DNA of 64,000 bases from Pegoplata infirma (lineage: Eukaryota > Arthropoda > Insecta > Diptera > Anthomyiidae), in NCBI GenBank assembly GCA_963921195.1, contig OY992537.1:15277125-15341124 (forward strand), in the 5' to 3' direction. The notes under the pieces were generated by a model. That model was not told the origin of the DNA, did no database searches, and saw only the letters and a program-made list of their open reading frames with translations. Each line of letters starts with the position of its first letter. Position 1 is the first letter of the stretch. Positions 1 through 11,213 of this stretch are shown in pieces. A program made the position numbers and the translations under genes.

Positions 1-246
1 ATAAAAACACTTTTTCAGTAATATCCAAATATAAACTACTACTATATTTAAAAAAAAAAAAAAAGGTTCGAAAAAAAAATTTTCTTTGTTCGGGACTTTC
101 CGATTTTCAAGTCAAAAAAGGAACCCAAAGCCATTGCCCTACAGGTCCAATATTTTTGTGGGTTAATTAATATCAACCCCAAAAGGCAACTTTTCGACCC
201 CGACGTAAAAAGCTATATTTGCTCCACCCTACTATTCAGTAAGTAA
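1..246. other. AT-rich repeat remnant, no gene
   Basis: No coding signal is seen. Bases 67-135 match, in reverse orientation, a stretch near 9885-9950 (shared words such as TTTCCGATT, TCAAGTCAAAAAAGG and ACCCAAAG), so this is the edge of a dispersed repeat. The right end carries a CATTCAGTAAGTA-like module that recurs at 3570 and, reversed, near 8800. Confidence 0.5.
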
Positions 247-1120
247 TAGGGTATTCAATTAATCGGGTTTCCAGTTGTATCGGTTAATCGAGCAAATAAA
301 TAGTTAATCGGTTAAATTTGAATTATTCGATTAACCGAATATTATCAATAAAATTTGAATTGAAAATAAAACCACGAGTTTATTTTACTTTTAAATATTT
401 TATTAATAAACAAGTATGAAAAATATATTCCGATTTGCGGATTCTTTAAATACTCTTCAAAATGTTAACTAAATGGTGTTTTCATTTATGAAAAAAATGT
501 TTGTCTTTTTAGTGCATACATTTTTAAAATGTTTAAAACACACCCTTAAAAGTTTGCATTTTATTTGACTGAAATAGAACACAACCTACAACAATATTCT
601 GCCCTGTTTTTTTTAGCAGCTGTTCTGAGAAAACAACACAGAAATAGTCAGCTATTCTATAAGGCAATTTCAACCACGTGATTTTTTAACATTTTTTTGC
701 ACTTTATAGGGCTGACATTTTTAGAAAAGAACACGTTATCCTTTATAAGGGTTAACATTTTTTTAGAAAAGAACACAAAAACTTAATTTTTGGGGCAAAA
801 TGCAAAAAAATTCACATTTTTTTGCCAGAAAAGAAAACACCATATGTAAAGATTTTTTGTTAAAATCCCTTAGTACACTAAAATCTCATGTTAAACGCAG
901 TACGCTAGATCAAAAACCTAAGATATATCATGAACTTAAAGTGATAAACCAAGCCTAAAGCCACAGACGGACTCAGTGTGACAAAAAAATTTACAAAAAT
1001 TATCTTTGGGGGCTCAACTCAAAACTTTCTTTTTATGAAATATGGTCATTCGAAATTATTCGAACAGTTAATCGACCAAAATAAATCAGTTAGCCGATTA
1101 ACGGGTAATCGATTGAATGC
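247..1120. mobile_element. hAT-like non-autonomous TIR element (874 bp)
   Basis: The ends are inverted (left TAGGGTATTCAATTAATCG, right CGATTGAATGC) and are flanked by a near-perfect 8-bp duplication, GTAAGTAA at 239-246 and GTAAGTAG at 1121-1128. The uninterrupted target, ATTCAGTAAGTAGGTACG, is present at about 3571-3589. The subterminal sequence is rich in GTTAATCG words on both sides. The 8-bp duplication suggests the hAT superfamily; no transposase is present. Confidence 0.65.
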
Positions 1121-1366
1121 GTAAGTAGGTACGAATCGATTTTGTATCACTGTGATATCAGTAGTATATATTTTTCAGTGTGTCCAGTTAGCTGCTAACT
1201 TTTAATTTAGCGGACCCGTATGTCAAAAATTGTATGAAAAGTTAAATTAGACGGAAAGTTATTTTTTAGCGGAGCATTGAAAAATAAATCCTAATAATCC
1301 CTTTATCCAAAAATCGTTCAAAATAAATTTGTATCCGTTACATGGTAATGCATACGTACGATATTA

Positions 1367-1904
1367 CACCCAGAAAATTATGTAAGTGACTACATGTTAG
1401 TTGTTTGTATATTTTACAGTAGTTAGTTGTTTTCAACTACAAAGTCAGTTGTTTTTGTGTGAAAAATATCAAACAACTATTTCTGTTAGTTATTTTAAGT
1501 AGTTTTTTTGAACAACTAACAAAAAAGTACTGTGCTGTAGTAACAGTTATTTAAAGTAGTTAATTTTATTTTTTTATCTCCGAAAAATTTTCAAAGTATT
1601 TTTCCACAAAATTAAAATAAATTTTCGTTTCTTTTTTTTTTCATAACTTTAAAAAAAAAAAACTTGGAAGAAATTTTGGTCTTCAATTTTTTTTATGAAA
1701 AATTTTTATTTTTACTACATTTTAGTTGCTTTGACTACAAATGTTAGTAGTTTTTACTACATAAGTCAATTGTTTTTTGTCAGTTAAAATAACTGACATT
1801 GTTAGTTGATTTAACTGAAAAAGTAGTTGACCCCAAAACAACTTACACAGTAGTTATTTTAACTGACATTTTCAGTTGATTTTACTAACATAATTTTTTG
1901 AGTG
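1367..1904. mobile_element. TA-flanked CAC-TIR MITE, copy 1
   Basis: The element begins CACCCAGAAAATTATGTAAG and ends CATAATTTTTTGAGTG, flanked by TA on both sides (1365-1366, 1905-1906). The subterminal parts are full of short words (TAGTTGTTTT, ACTACA) in opposite orientations on the two sides. Other copies lie at 35327-35901, 38307-39175 and 39746-40410. Confidence 0.75.
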
Positions 1905-2228
1905 TACCATTTTTAATTTGTAGCTGGATTAAAAAACTATTTTAAAATCACTTTTTTGTTTTTCAAAAAAAAAAAATCAATTGATATTTTACTGTTTAAT
2001 CACCTTAAAGATTATACACTAACCTATTAATATGTTTGATTACAGGTGTATAGAAACGATAAAATTAAATACTTATAATCGTCACACTACAAACATGTTC
2101 CTACTCAATTTAATAAACGCTCTCAAAGCTACAACAAATATAAAATAAGAATCGTTCAAGTAAGTTACTTCAGTCTTAAAAACTGTACACAAGACATAAG
2201 AAAGACAAATTTCTGTGTACATTTAAAT

Positions 2229-2394
2229 CAGTAGTGGCCACACACATACTATAACATTTATGCTTGTGTGAAACTAGCAAGCAAAAAGTACTATAAACAA
2301 AACAACAAAATTTTATAGCGTACATGTGTCGATGCCGTACAAGCTTTTAAGCCTATTCCCGCGTGCATAGGAATTAAAGAAATGGCCACCACTG
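2229..2394. mobile_element. 166-bp hAT-type MITE with exact 8-bp TSD
   Basis: The TIRs are CAGTAGTGGCCA at the left and TGGCCACCACTG at the right, flanked by ATTTAAAT at 2221-2228 and 2395-2402. The CAG..CTG ends with an exact 8-bp duplication are typical of hAT elements. The interior has no reading frame. Confidence 0.8.
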
Positions 2395-2684
2395 ATTTAA
2401 ATTAAAACTAATAAAAAAAACTACTCGGCATTGGTGGCTGTTTAGTTACCAGCTATAAAAATGATACCAGAGATTTTTAAAAGTAGAAATGGGCACATGA
2501 CATAGGGGTGAAACGAAAAAGTTTCTCACATGTGTATGTATAAGTGGGAGCGCGCGCATGTAACTTTACAGATGTTAAAGCTCACACGTACATGCACACG
2601 TATTCTAGGCAGCGAAGTAAATTAAGTATTATTTTGTATGCGTCCATATTGAAAGTACTAAAATAAGCACTCGTGTTGCACGTC

Positions 2685-3262
2685 TATATGGTATGTGGCA
2701 CATGAGCAGATTAGAGCATGATTCACGCGTAATCACGCGTAAGTGTGATTGAATTTAATTTTACTCACGTGATTGTGAGTGAGTGTGAGTGGAGAAAAAT
2801 TTGAGTAAGTGAGTGTGCTTGAGTAAGATTTTTGCGTGAGTTGATTTTATTGCGTGAGTTTGCGTGATTTATTTTTTTTTTATATTTCCTTTCGTACCAA
2901 AAAAAAAAACAACAAAAAATATAAAATTTAGCATAACTTAAGATTTCGTCCAAAAAAATAAAAAATTAAAATTTCGCTGAACTTTAAATTTTGCTGAAAA
3001 TTTTTAAAGATTTTAGAAATTTTAGTTTTTGAAACTTTTTTGTATAAATAAGAGTTTCGTGAGTGTGTGTCAACGTGAGTGTGAGTGAAGCTTGCGTAAG
3101 TGCATGTGAAGTGCGCGTGAGTGTGAGTTGTATTAAATTTACTTACGTGATTGTGAGTGAGGAGTGTGAGTAAAAAAATATGCTCTTGAGTGAGTGTGCG
3201 TGATTCAAAAATTCTTGTCGTGAGCGTGAGTGAGTCAAAAATCACACTCGCGCCCATCTCTA
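2685..3262 (-). mobile_element. hAT-like element made of CACTCAC-type repeats, copy 1
   Basis: The right end reads GCGCCCATCTCTA and the interior is mostly GTGAGTGTGAGT words. It matches, in reverse, the elements at 35948-36458 and 37011-37532, the latter having a perfect 8-bp duplication. The left terminus is decayed (GGTATGTGGCACATGAGCAG instead of a clean GAGATGGGCACATG end). The open frames across it are by-products of the repeat. Confidence 0.6.
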
Positions 3263-3365
3263 ATTTAAAAAACAAAAACATAGTAAAAGCTTGCCATAAC
3301 GCATTATCGATAGCAGAACTTTGATAAAAAGTATTTGCACATTGACATTGCTTAGGCCCCTATGA

Positions 3366-3493
3366 CACTTGTTTTTTGTATTGGATTGTTATTGACAGCA
3401 ATGTAAATCACATTAAAGCACAGCATTATCGACCCCGGTAATGCTGTGCTCCAATATGATTAACATTGCTGTCAATATCAATACAAACAAGTG
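3366..3493. repeat. 128-bp hairpin (probable MITE)
   Basis: Left arm CACTTG...ATTGACAGCAATG...AGCACAGCATTA and right arm TAATGCTGTGCT...CATTGCTGTCAAT...CAAGTG are complementary over about 57-64 bases with few mismatches. The loop is only GACCCC-like. This is most simply a small foldback MITE; it also has the size of a microRNA-like hairpin, though nothing else supports that. Confidence 0.6.
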
Positions 3494-4073
3494 AGAGTGT
3501 TACATTCGGCTGTGCCTTTTAATAACAATCTTACGCAACGGTGCACAGTGGATTATTTTTAATAATTTGGCTATTCAGTAAGTAGGTACGGAACCGAGCA
3601 TAAGTTTGGACGTTGGGCACCACCAGGGGTCCCTAAAGTAGGACATGTCTAAGACTTAAAATAATTTAAAATCACCAACTTTAAATGCGTGTAAAAAATA
3701 ATCTAGCGCTGAACTAAAAAAAAACGCCTTTAGGGTTTGTTATGTAAAATGTCAAATTTTATTTGCTTTTGGTTTCATCCCATTCCGATTTTGTATCACT
3801 GTGTCAAACAAGTATTTTTGTATAAAGTGCTCAGTAGATAATTTATCAAGCTTTAAACTTGATTTACACGTTGACTTACCACATCTTCTATTTCCCAGTA
3901 TTGTGGATTGTCAATTTTAAATAATTTTTCATGCAAAATTATTTAAACCCGGCAAATAGTATCCCCAATACTGGAAAATAGAAGATATTGATGGTTAATG
4001 GTAGTTAACATTTAAATTGCCCTTTAATTTAAGCTTAATTGCGTCCAGATTGAGTAAATATTAAATGTCCTAC
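3494..4073. other. repeat-derived intergenic DNA
   Basis: No coding exon is seen. Bases 3570-3800 contain the CATTCAGTAAGTAGGTACG module that is the uninterrupted target of the 247-1120 element, followed by TTTTGTATCACTGTG as at 1140. A local inverted repeat (ATCTTCTATTTCCCAGTATTG near 3883 and CCCCAATACTGGAAAATAGAAG near 3963) marks another small degenerate foldback. Confidence 0.4.
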
Positions 4074-4585
4074 TACACAGAAAAAAAACGTCTAGGTAAT
4101 ATTATCTATGCTGGCATAGGTAAATTATTTTTGTATGAAACTTAATATACGTAATAATACGTTTATTGTAATTATAATTGTATGATCGCTAACATCCGAA
4201 TAACGGATAGGCAAATAAAAGAAGAAGATGAAACTTAAAAGCCACGACTTGTTAACTAAGCTCCAAGGTAATTTTACTTTACGATTTCACCTAATGGCCA
4301 TGTAAAATTTACTAATGAAAATAGATAAAATTTCGAATTTATTTAAATTTTTTTTTTCATGAGTTTCCGTTTTGACTTTTCATTTTAGAACGTTCAAAAA
4401 ATTAAATTAAATTAAATATTTAACAGTTTCTTTACAATTTCTTTTGAAATTGAATATTTATTGGATTATTTGGGGTACATCTACAAGATACCAAAGGAAA
4501 TCTGAGGTATACATTATTTTCAATGCAAACATATTGTAAATCTGAAACTATTACATGAATAAAAATGTTTCTTTTTTAATTTTAG

Positions 4586-4769
4586 GTGGTATGGGTTTTC
4601 AGATCATTTACCAATCAAGAATATGGTGAACAATTTTAATATTCGATTGCAGATTCAGGATTATGTATACATGTCAAATAAAGAGAGTTTGAAAAATTAT
4701 TTGGAATCCTCAAGAATGGTGCAATTAGAAGTTGTACATGGAGAGGAATTTCTCAAAGATACTACATAA
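4586..4769 (+). pseudogene. exon-like coding fragment trapped in a TIR element
   Basis: A good 3' splice site (polypyrimidine tract then TTTTAG at 4580-4585) is followed by a 60-codon open frame in phase 1 ending in TAA at 4767-4769. The frame starts WYGFSDHLPIKNMVNN and ends VVHGEEFLKDTT. The upstream frame closes just before the splice site, as expected for a real acceptor. I do not recognise the protein and see no partner exon upstream. It lies wholly inside the 4076-8219 element, so it could be a remnant of that element's own gene or a captured host exon. Confidence 0.4.
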
Positions 4770-4835
4770 ACGCGTAGTTAGTGTTGTAAGTTAGGGCTGG
4801 TAACTCATTAAAAGCTTATCATTTTTTTACTGAAA

Positions 4836-7795
4836 AATGTTCAGGCTCTGATACATTTTTGTCTACAGAAAATTTGTTAGATTTTGAGACATGTTTTCTA
4901 TAGAAAAATTCTCAGAGTCTGACATTTTTTTTCTATAGAAAAATTCTCAGATTCTGAGAAATTTTTTATATAAAAAATTTTTAGATTCTAAAATATTTTT
5001 TCTATAGAAAAATTCTTAGATTCTGAAAGATTTTTTTATAAAAAAATTCACAGATTCTACGAAATTTTTTTGATGGAAAAAATCTCAGATTCTGAGACAT
5101 TTTCTCTGTAGAAAAATTCTTAGATTCTGAGACATTTTTTCTATAGAAAAATTTTTAGATTCTAAACAGTTTTTCTATAGAAAATTCTTAGATTCTAAAT
5201 TATTTTTCTATAGAAAAATTCACAGGTTCTACGAATTTTTTTCTATGGACAAATTCTCAGATGGTGAGACACTTTTTCTATAAAAAATTTCTTCGATTCA
5301 GAGACATTTATTTCAATAGAAATATTCTCAGATTCTGAGACATTTTTCTATAGAAAAATTCTGATACATTTTTTCTACAGAAAAATTCTGATACAGTTTT
5401 TCTTAGAAAAATGCTGATACATTTTTTCTATAGAAAAAATTCTGAGACATTTTTTCTATAGAAAAACTCTGACACATTTTTTCTATAAAAAAATTCTGAG
5501 ACATTTTTTCTATCGAAAAATTCTCAGATTCTGAGACATTTTTTTCTATAAAAATTCTCAGGTTCCGAGACATTTTTTCTATAAAAAAATCCCCGATCCT
5601 GAGACATTTTTTCTATAGAAAAATTCTCAGATTCTGTGACATTATTTCTGCAGAAAAATTCTCAGATTCTGAGACATTTTTTCTACAGAAAAATTCTCAG
5701 ATTCTAAGACATTTTTTCTATAGAAAAATTCTCAGATTCTGAGACATTTTTTCTATAGAAAAATTCTCAGATTCTGAGACATTTTTTCTATAGAAAAATT
5801 CTCAGATTCTGAGACATTTTTTCTATAGAAAAATTCTCAGATTCTGAGACATTTTTTCTATAGAAAAATTCTCAGATTCCGAGACATTTTTTCTATAGAA
5901 AAATTCTCAGATTCTGAGACATTTTTTCTATAGAAAAATTCTCAGATTCTGAGACATTTTTTCTATAGAAAAATTCTCAGATTCTGAGACATTTTTTCTA
6001 TAGAAAAATTCTCAGATTCTGAGACATTTTTTCTATAGAAAAATTCTCAGATTCTGAGACATTTTTTCTATAGAAAAATTCTCAGATTCTGAGACATTTT
6101 TTCTATAGAAAAATTCTCAGATTCCGAGACATTTTTTCTATAGAAAAATTCTCAGATTCTGAGACATTTTTTCTATAGAAAAATTCTCAGATTCTGAGAC
6201 ATTTTTTCTATAGAAAAATTCTCAGATTCCGAGACATTTTTTCTATAGAAAAATTCTCAGATTCTGAGACATTTTTTCTATAGAATAATTCTCAGATTCT
6301 GAGACATTTTTTCTATAGAAAAATTCTCAGATTCCGAGAAATTTTTTCTATAGAAAAATTCTCCGATTCTGAGACATTTTTTCTATAAAAAAAATTCTCA
6401 GATTCTGAGACATGTTTTCTGTAGAAAAATTCTCAGATTCTGAGACATGTTTTCTGTAGAAAAATTCTCAGATTCTGAGACATTTTTTCTGTAGAAAAAT
6501 TCTCAGATTCTGAGACATTTTTTCTATAGAAAAATTCTCAGATTCTGAGACATTTTTTCTATAGAAAAATTCTCAGATTCCGAGACATTTTTTCTATAGA
6601 AAAATTCTCAGATTCTGAGACATTTTTTCTATAGAATAATTCTCAGATTCTGAGACATTTTTTCTATAGAAAAATTCTCAGATTCCGAGACATTTTTTCT
6701 ATAGAAAAATTCTCCGATTCTGAGACATTTTTTCTATAAAAAAAATTCTCAGATTCTGAGACATGTTTTCTGTAGAAAAATTCTCAGATTCTGAGACATT
6801 TTTTCTGTAGAAAAATTCTCAGATTCTGAGACATTTTTTCTATAGAAAAATTCTCAGATTCTGAGACATTTTTTCTATAGAAAAATTCTCAGATTCCGAG
6901 ACATTTTTTCTATAGAAAAATTCTCAGATTCTGAGACATTTTTTCTATAGAAAAATTCTCAGATTCTGAGACATTTTTTCTATAGAAAAATTCTCAGATT
7001 CTGAGACATTTTTTCTATAGAAAAATTCTCAGATTCTGAGACATTTTTTCTATAGAAAAATTCTCAGATTCTAAGACATTTTTTCTATAGAAAAATTCTC
7101 AGATTCTGAGACATTTTTTCTATAGAACAATTCTCAGATTCTGAGATATTTTTTCTATAGAAATATTCTCAGATTCAGAGACATTTTTTCTATAGAAAAA
7201 TTCTCAGATTCTGAGACATTTTTTCTATAGAAAAATTCTCAGATTCTGAGACATTTTTTCTATAGAAAAATTCTTAGATTCTGAGACATTTTTTCTATAG
7301 AAAAATCTCAGATTCTGATACATTTTTTTTATAGAAAAATTCTCAGATTCTGCGACATTTTTTCTATAGAAAAATTCTAAGATTCTGAGACATTTTTTCT
7401 ATAGAAAAATTCTCAGATTCTGAGACATTTTTTCTATAGAAAAATTCTCAGATTCTGAGGAATTTTTTCTATAGAAAAATTCTCAGATTCTGAGACATTT
7501 TTTCTATAGAAAAATTCTCAGATTCTGAGACATTTTTTCTATAGAAAAATTCTCAGATTCTGAGACATTTTTTCTATAGAAAAATTCTCAGATTCTGAGA
7601 CATTTTTTCTATAGAAAAATTCTCAGATTCTGAGACATTTTTTTCTATAGAAAAATTCTCAGATTCTGAGACATTTTTTCTATAGAAAAATTCTCAGATT
7701 CTGAGACATTTTTCTATAGAAAAATTCTCAGATTTTAAGACATTTTTCTGTAATTCTCAGATTCTAAGACATTTTTCTATCGAAAAATTCTCAGA
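4836..7795. repeat. 35-bp palindromic minisatellite, array A
   Basis: About 84 tandem units. Each unit joins two palindromes: TCTCAGATTCTGAGA (7-bp arms, one central base) and TTTTTCTATAGAAAAA (perfect). Units at the edges (4836-5500, 7700-7795) are diverged and the centre is nearly identical, the usual sign of unequal exchange. A higher-order repeat is visible: the variant TAGAATAATT at 6281 recurs at 6632, and an extended A-tract variant near 6386 recurs near 6737, a shift of about 351 bp or ten units. Confidence 0.95.
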
Positions 7796-8221
7796 TAAAA
7801 AAAAACATCTTTAATAATAATGTATTTTTTTCAAATAACTTATATTCTTTAAATATACACAACAATTGTAATGCGTTATTAAAAAAAATATTTTGTACAA
7901 ATAAAAACATAATAAAATCAATTAATTCTTTTATTTAAGGGTGAACTTATTTATAGTTTGCTTATTAACAAAATAAAATAGATAAATCACCAAAGTTTAT
8001 GTATAAATATTTACTTTGAAGAACTTTTTAAAGTTTACAAAGTTTATTAGGAATATTTCCTAAAAGCATAGTTAATTTTTCGAACATATAATTTTTTAAA
8101 AATCACCCTGGCTTTTTAGTAATATTGTCTAAAAACTTTGTAGGCTCTATGTTATCTTGGCACTTAGATAAAGTTATACTATGTTTTTAGGTAATATTAC
8201 CTCGATTTTTTTTTGTGTGTA

Positions 8222-8830
8222 GGGTCGAAATGGAAATTAAAATTATTGAAACACTTAACAAAATTTTAAATAAAAAAAATTATGGCGACCACTTTAAGGG
8301 TTGAAAATTGTGGGTAGGTATGTTCGGAAAAAATGTTGGAGGAAAAAAGTAATGGGGGTCGGTCCTGCATTTTGCCGCTCTAGGGGTAACCATGTGAGTG
8401 CTATGGGCTGATGTCCAAAAAAAAAAAACAAAATTTTAAATAAAAAAATGTATTGGGACCACCTTAAGGGCTGAAAATTAAAAATGTTGGTATTGAAAAA
8501 ATATTGGGATCGGTCATACGTTTGACTCTTCTAGAAGCATCCTTGGGACAGTTAGAGTGATGGGAGCTAATTTTATAAAAATGCCATTTTGTATGGGAGC
8601 CCTCTTAAGGAGTTGTGATAGGTAGTAGGGTTGTTCAGAAACAATGTTTGGGTGTAAAAAACTAATCGGGGTCGGTCTTACATGGCATCCCTCTAGAAGC
8701 GACTTTGAGGCAATTGTGGTGCAAATGGCTCCTCATTGGAGCAAAGGTGGAGGTAAGCGGTATAAATTTCACTGCAATCGGTCCAGTACTTACTGAATGG
8801 CGGAAATATTTTTAAAAAATCAATAATAAA
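8222..8830. repeat. three degenerate tandem repeats of about 160 bp
   Basis: Related blocks begin near 8264, 8430 and 8578. Each contains a GACCACTTTAAGGG-like segment, then GGGGTCGGTCnTgCAT, then CTCTAG(A/G)AGC. The last block runs into a module (TATAAATTTCACTGCAATCGG to CATTC near 8760-8806) that recurs reversed at about 30775-30825. Confidence 0.6.
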
Positions 8831-8859
8831 CCACTTTGCAGTATCGCTGTAAGAATGAA

Positions 8860-8904
8860 AAAGAATTTAACCCACGACCCCTAGTTTTATAGGCTAGGTT
8901 ATGA
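8860..8904 (-). repeat. possible SINE fragment
   Basis: Read on the minus strand, the stretch (CTAGCCTATAAAACTAGGGGTCGTGGGTT) resembles the middle and B-box region of the tRNA-derived SINEs at 24305-24453 and 50440-50608, but it is short and the B box is decayed. Confidence 0.3.
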
Positions 8905-8907
8905 CTA

Positions 8908-9394
8908 CCCAGCAAAAATTGGCATTACTAGTAATGGGTTTTGTAATCCGAAACAGATGTTAATAAGTAGTTACTTATTGAATGAAACACTAATTATTTT
9001 AACAAGGGCGTGAGACAAAAATAACTAGTGAAGAGTATGGAGATAAATAAGTAGTTACTGCCTCGGATTACAAATAAGGTGTAAAAACCCATTACCAATA
9101 AGAAGTAAAATAATTAGTTAATTAAAACTTTTGAAATGTAACTGGTTTTTACTAAAACTTAAAAATTGCGTAATTTTTATTAAGTTTTTAAGTACTTTTT
9201 AGGTTAATTGAATTGTAAAGACTAAAAACTGCAAGTGCAAGAAGATATTATTACTTAGAGGTGCTTTTTTAACATATTACTGAGAAGTAGTTACTTTTGG
9301 GCTTAAAATAATGTTAATGGTAATGGGTACTCATTATAAATAATGTACTTGGTAATGATTACTTTTCACAACTCATTACCATGTTTTTGCTGGG
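8908..9394. mobile_element. 487-bp TA-flanked MITE
   Basis: The ends are CCCAGCAAAAATTGG at the left and ATGTTTTTGCTGGG at the right, with TA at 8906-8907 and 9395-9396. The interior is dominated by TTACTTATT, AATGGGTA and CATTACC words. The uninterrupted target (GGTTATGACTAATTTT) exists in reverse orientation at about 30455-30470, which confirms both boundaries. Confidence 0.8.
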
Positions 9395-9396
9395 TA

Positions 9397-9612
9397 ATTT
9401 TATTATTTTCAAACTTCATATTCCCTGTGTTTGTTGTAAACACAATCATAAAAGTCTCAAAATTTAAAATTATTTGTCAATTTTGAGATGATGTGGGTAG
9501 CAGGTCTTTATTTTTTTGAAGTTTTGAAACAAAATTTGAATTTTTTTATGATTGTTTACAACAACCACATGGAAAAAATTGAGTTACGACATTTTTTGTG
9601 AATAGGCCCCTA
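9397..9612 (-). repeat. GGCCTATTCACA repeat, copy 1
   Basis: This is the same repeat as 29456-30486 in reverse: it ends TGTGAATAGGCCCC and contains TTGTAAACAATCATAAAAA-type words on both sides of a centre. Its left part was interrupted by the 8908-9394 MITE. Confidence 0.6.
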
Positions 9613-10090
9613 AAGCAGCATATTTGTATCATATGGGCACAGACTAATACAGACTCGACATAAGTGACAGGTGTCAAAAGAGTAGTTCTGAACCATATGG
9701 TTAATATTTTCAAATTATTCTACGAATTAGGTTAGAAAGAGAAAACTGATATAACGCGCCATAAGAAAAATAGATGCCAGATCGGTTTTTGTTGTTTCGC
9801 TCACTCCTAAGTCGTAGAAAGTGTTGCCATGTTAGCGTAAAACGGACTCAATATTAACACACAAAAATATTTGACTTGTAGGAAAGTGTCTTTGGGTCCC
9901 TTTTTTGACTTGATAATCGGAAAGTGAAAAAAAATTTTGGAATATTTTTGTTTAGCTTAAAATATTAGATAATATTCGGACATTACTGGAAAAGTCCCAG
10001 CAGAAATTTTGCTGAACTGGCACCAGCTTTTGGAAAGGAAACTCGAGTCAAGGAGCGCATCCAAACCTGCTGAATTCATGCATGATTCTC
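9613..10090. other. repeat-derived intergenic DNA
   Basis: No coding exon is recognised. Bases 9885-9950 match the left edge of the window in reverse orientation. Confidence 0.35.
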
Positions 10091-10709
10091 TAAGGCGATG
10101 TCACACTTTAGAGCGCTAGTTGGATACACTGAAAAAGCGCTCTTAAGATGCTCTGAATTCACATATCTTTTGAGCGCTGAAAAAACCGCTATAGAGATGC
10201 AGTAAATTCATGTATCTTTTTAGAGCTGATTTATGCAGGATAAAGATGAAGCACATTTGACTATTGCTGAAATACAAATTACAAAATCTGAAATACAACT
10301 GACTATTTCAGAATACAATTGGAAAATCATAAACACAATTGACTAATTAAATATAATTTGTATTTTCTGAAACTAAAGTGGAAATGGTTTACTATTTTTT
10401 TTTTTTCTTTCAAAATGTGTTAAAGGTGTTATGATTAAAGCACTCTTTGCAGCGCTGATAAATGCGCAATAATGATGCAGTGAAATCATGTGTCTTTGTC
10501 CAAAACTCATGGTTTTTAATTCAAAAAGTGTTAAATATATTAAAAAAAAAGCATGTTTTAAATTTTATCAAAATATAATTTTATATTTTAAGTTTTATAT
10601 AAAAAATCTTAACAAAAAATTTAAATTTGTTCCCCTTACTTTTACTGCATCCTCAAGAGCGCTCTTTGGATGCGCTTCGGTATGCTAAAAAAAGATGCTG
10701 TGTCGCCAA
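10091..10709. repeat. possible decayed TIR element with AGCGCT words
   Basis: The left side has GGCGATGTCACAC then GAGCGCT words, and the right side has GAGCGCTCTTTGG then GATGCTGTGTCGCC. AGCGCT and GATGCAGT words recur through it (10120-10480). The ends are only roughly inverted and no target duplication is clear. Confidence 0.35.
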
Positions 10710-11213
10710 AATCTCGATTTATTTTTGCTGGGGTGGGGTGCTTTTATGGTCTGTAAAACATAGTTTTTTTTTGTTTCTGTTTTTGCAGAAAAAATATTTT
10801 TAATTAGTTTTTGATGAATTTAATGAAATTCGAAATTAAGTTTTTCAAAAAAAAAATATTTTTGAAAAAAAGAAAAAATTAAATTTTGTAGGGACAAAAA
10901 AAATATTTTTATCGTTGTTAGATTTTTCAGTAATGTCCAAATATTAACTAATATTTTTTTGCTACACATGTCAGTTATTTTACTACAAATGTAAGTTGCT
11001 TTCATCATATAAGACAGTTATATTTTTGTGATTTGAAATAACAATAATTTTATTAAGGTGTATAATTCTATTAATACTAATGGTGCATAGCTTTAAACAA
11101 TTTTCCTTAACAAAAATTTTTTTTAGGAATTGATAAAAATTCGTAACAAACTGAACGTACCTAATGCAACATACAAAATATAAAATTTAAATTAAAATTA
11201 ATTTACTGATTTC

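Larger units (their letters stand above)
4076..8219. mobile_element. 4.1-kb TA-flanked TIR element carrying a minisatellite
   Basis: The left end CACAGAAAAAAAACG...TAGGTAATATTA pairs with the right end TAATATTACCTCG...TTTTTTTTTGTGTG. TA flanks both sides (4074-4075, 8220-8221). Inside are, in order, an exon-like coding fragment (4586-4769), a fragment of a GGGCTGGTAACT TIR (about 4790), and a long 35-bp tandem array (4836-7795). No transposase frame is seen. The TA duplication recalls Tc1/mariner, but the family is not recognised. Confidence 0.7.

Noticed and set aside
2928..3281. 117-codon Thr/His-rich minus frame
   Set aside because: It is produced by the GTGAGTGTGAGT repeats of a hAT-like element and does not persist in the other copies.
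4836..7795. CRISPR-like array
   Set aside because: Regular palindromic repeats recall CRISPR, but there are no unique spacers, no cas genes, and the DNA is from an animal.
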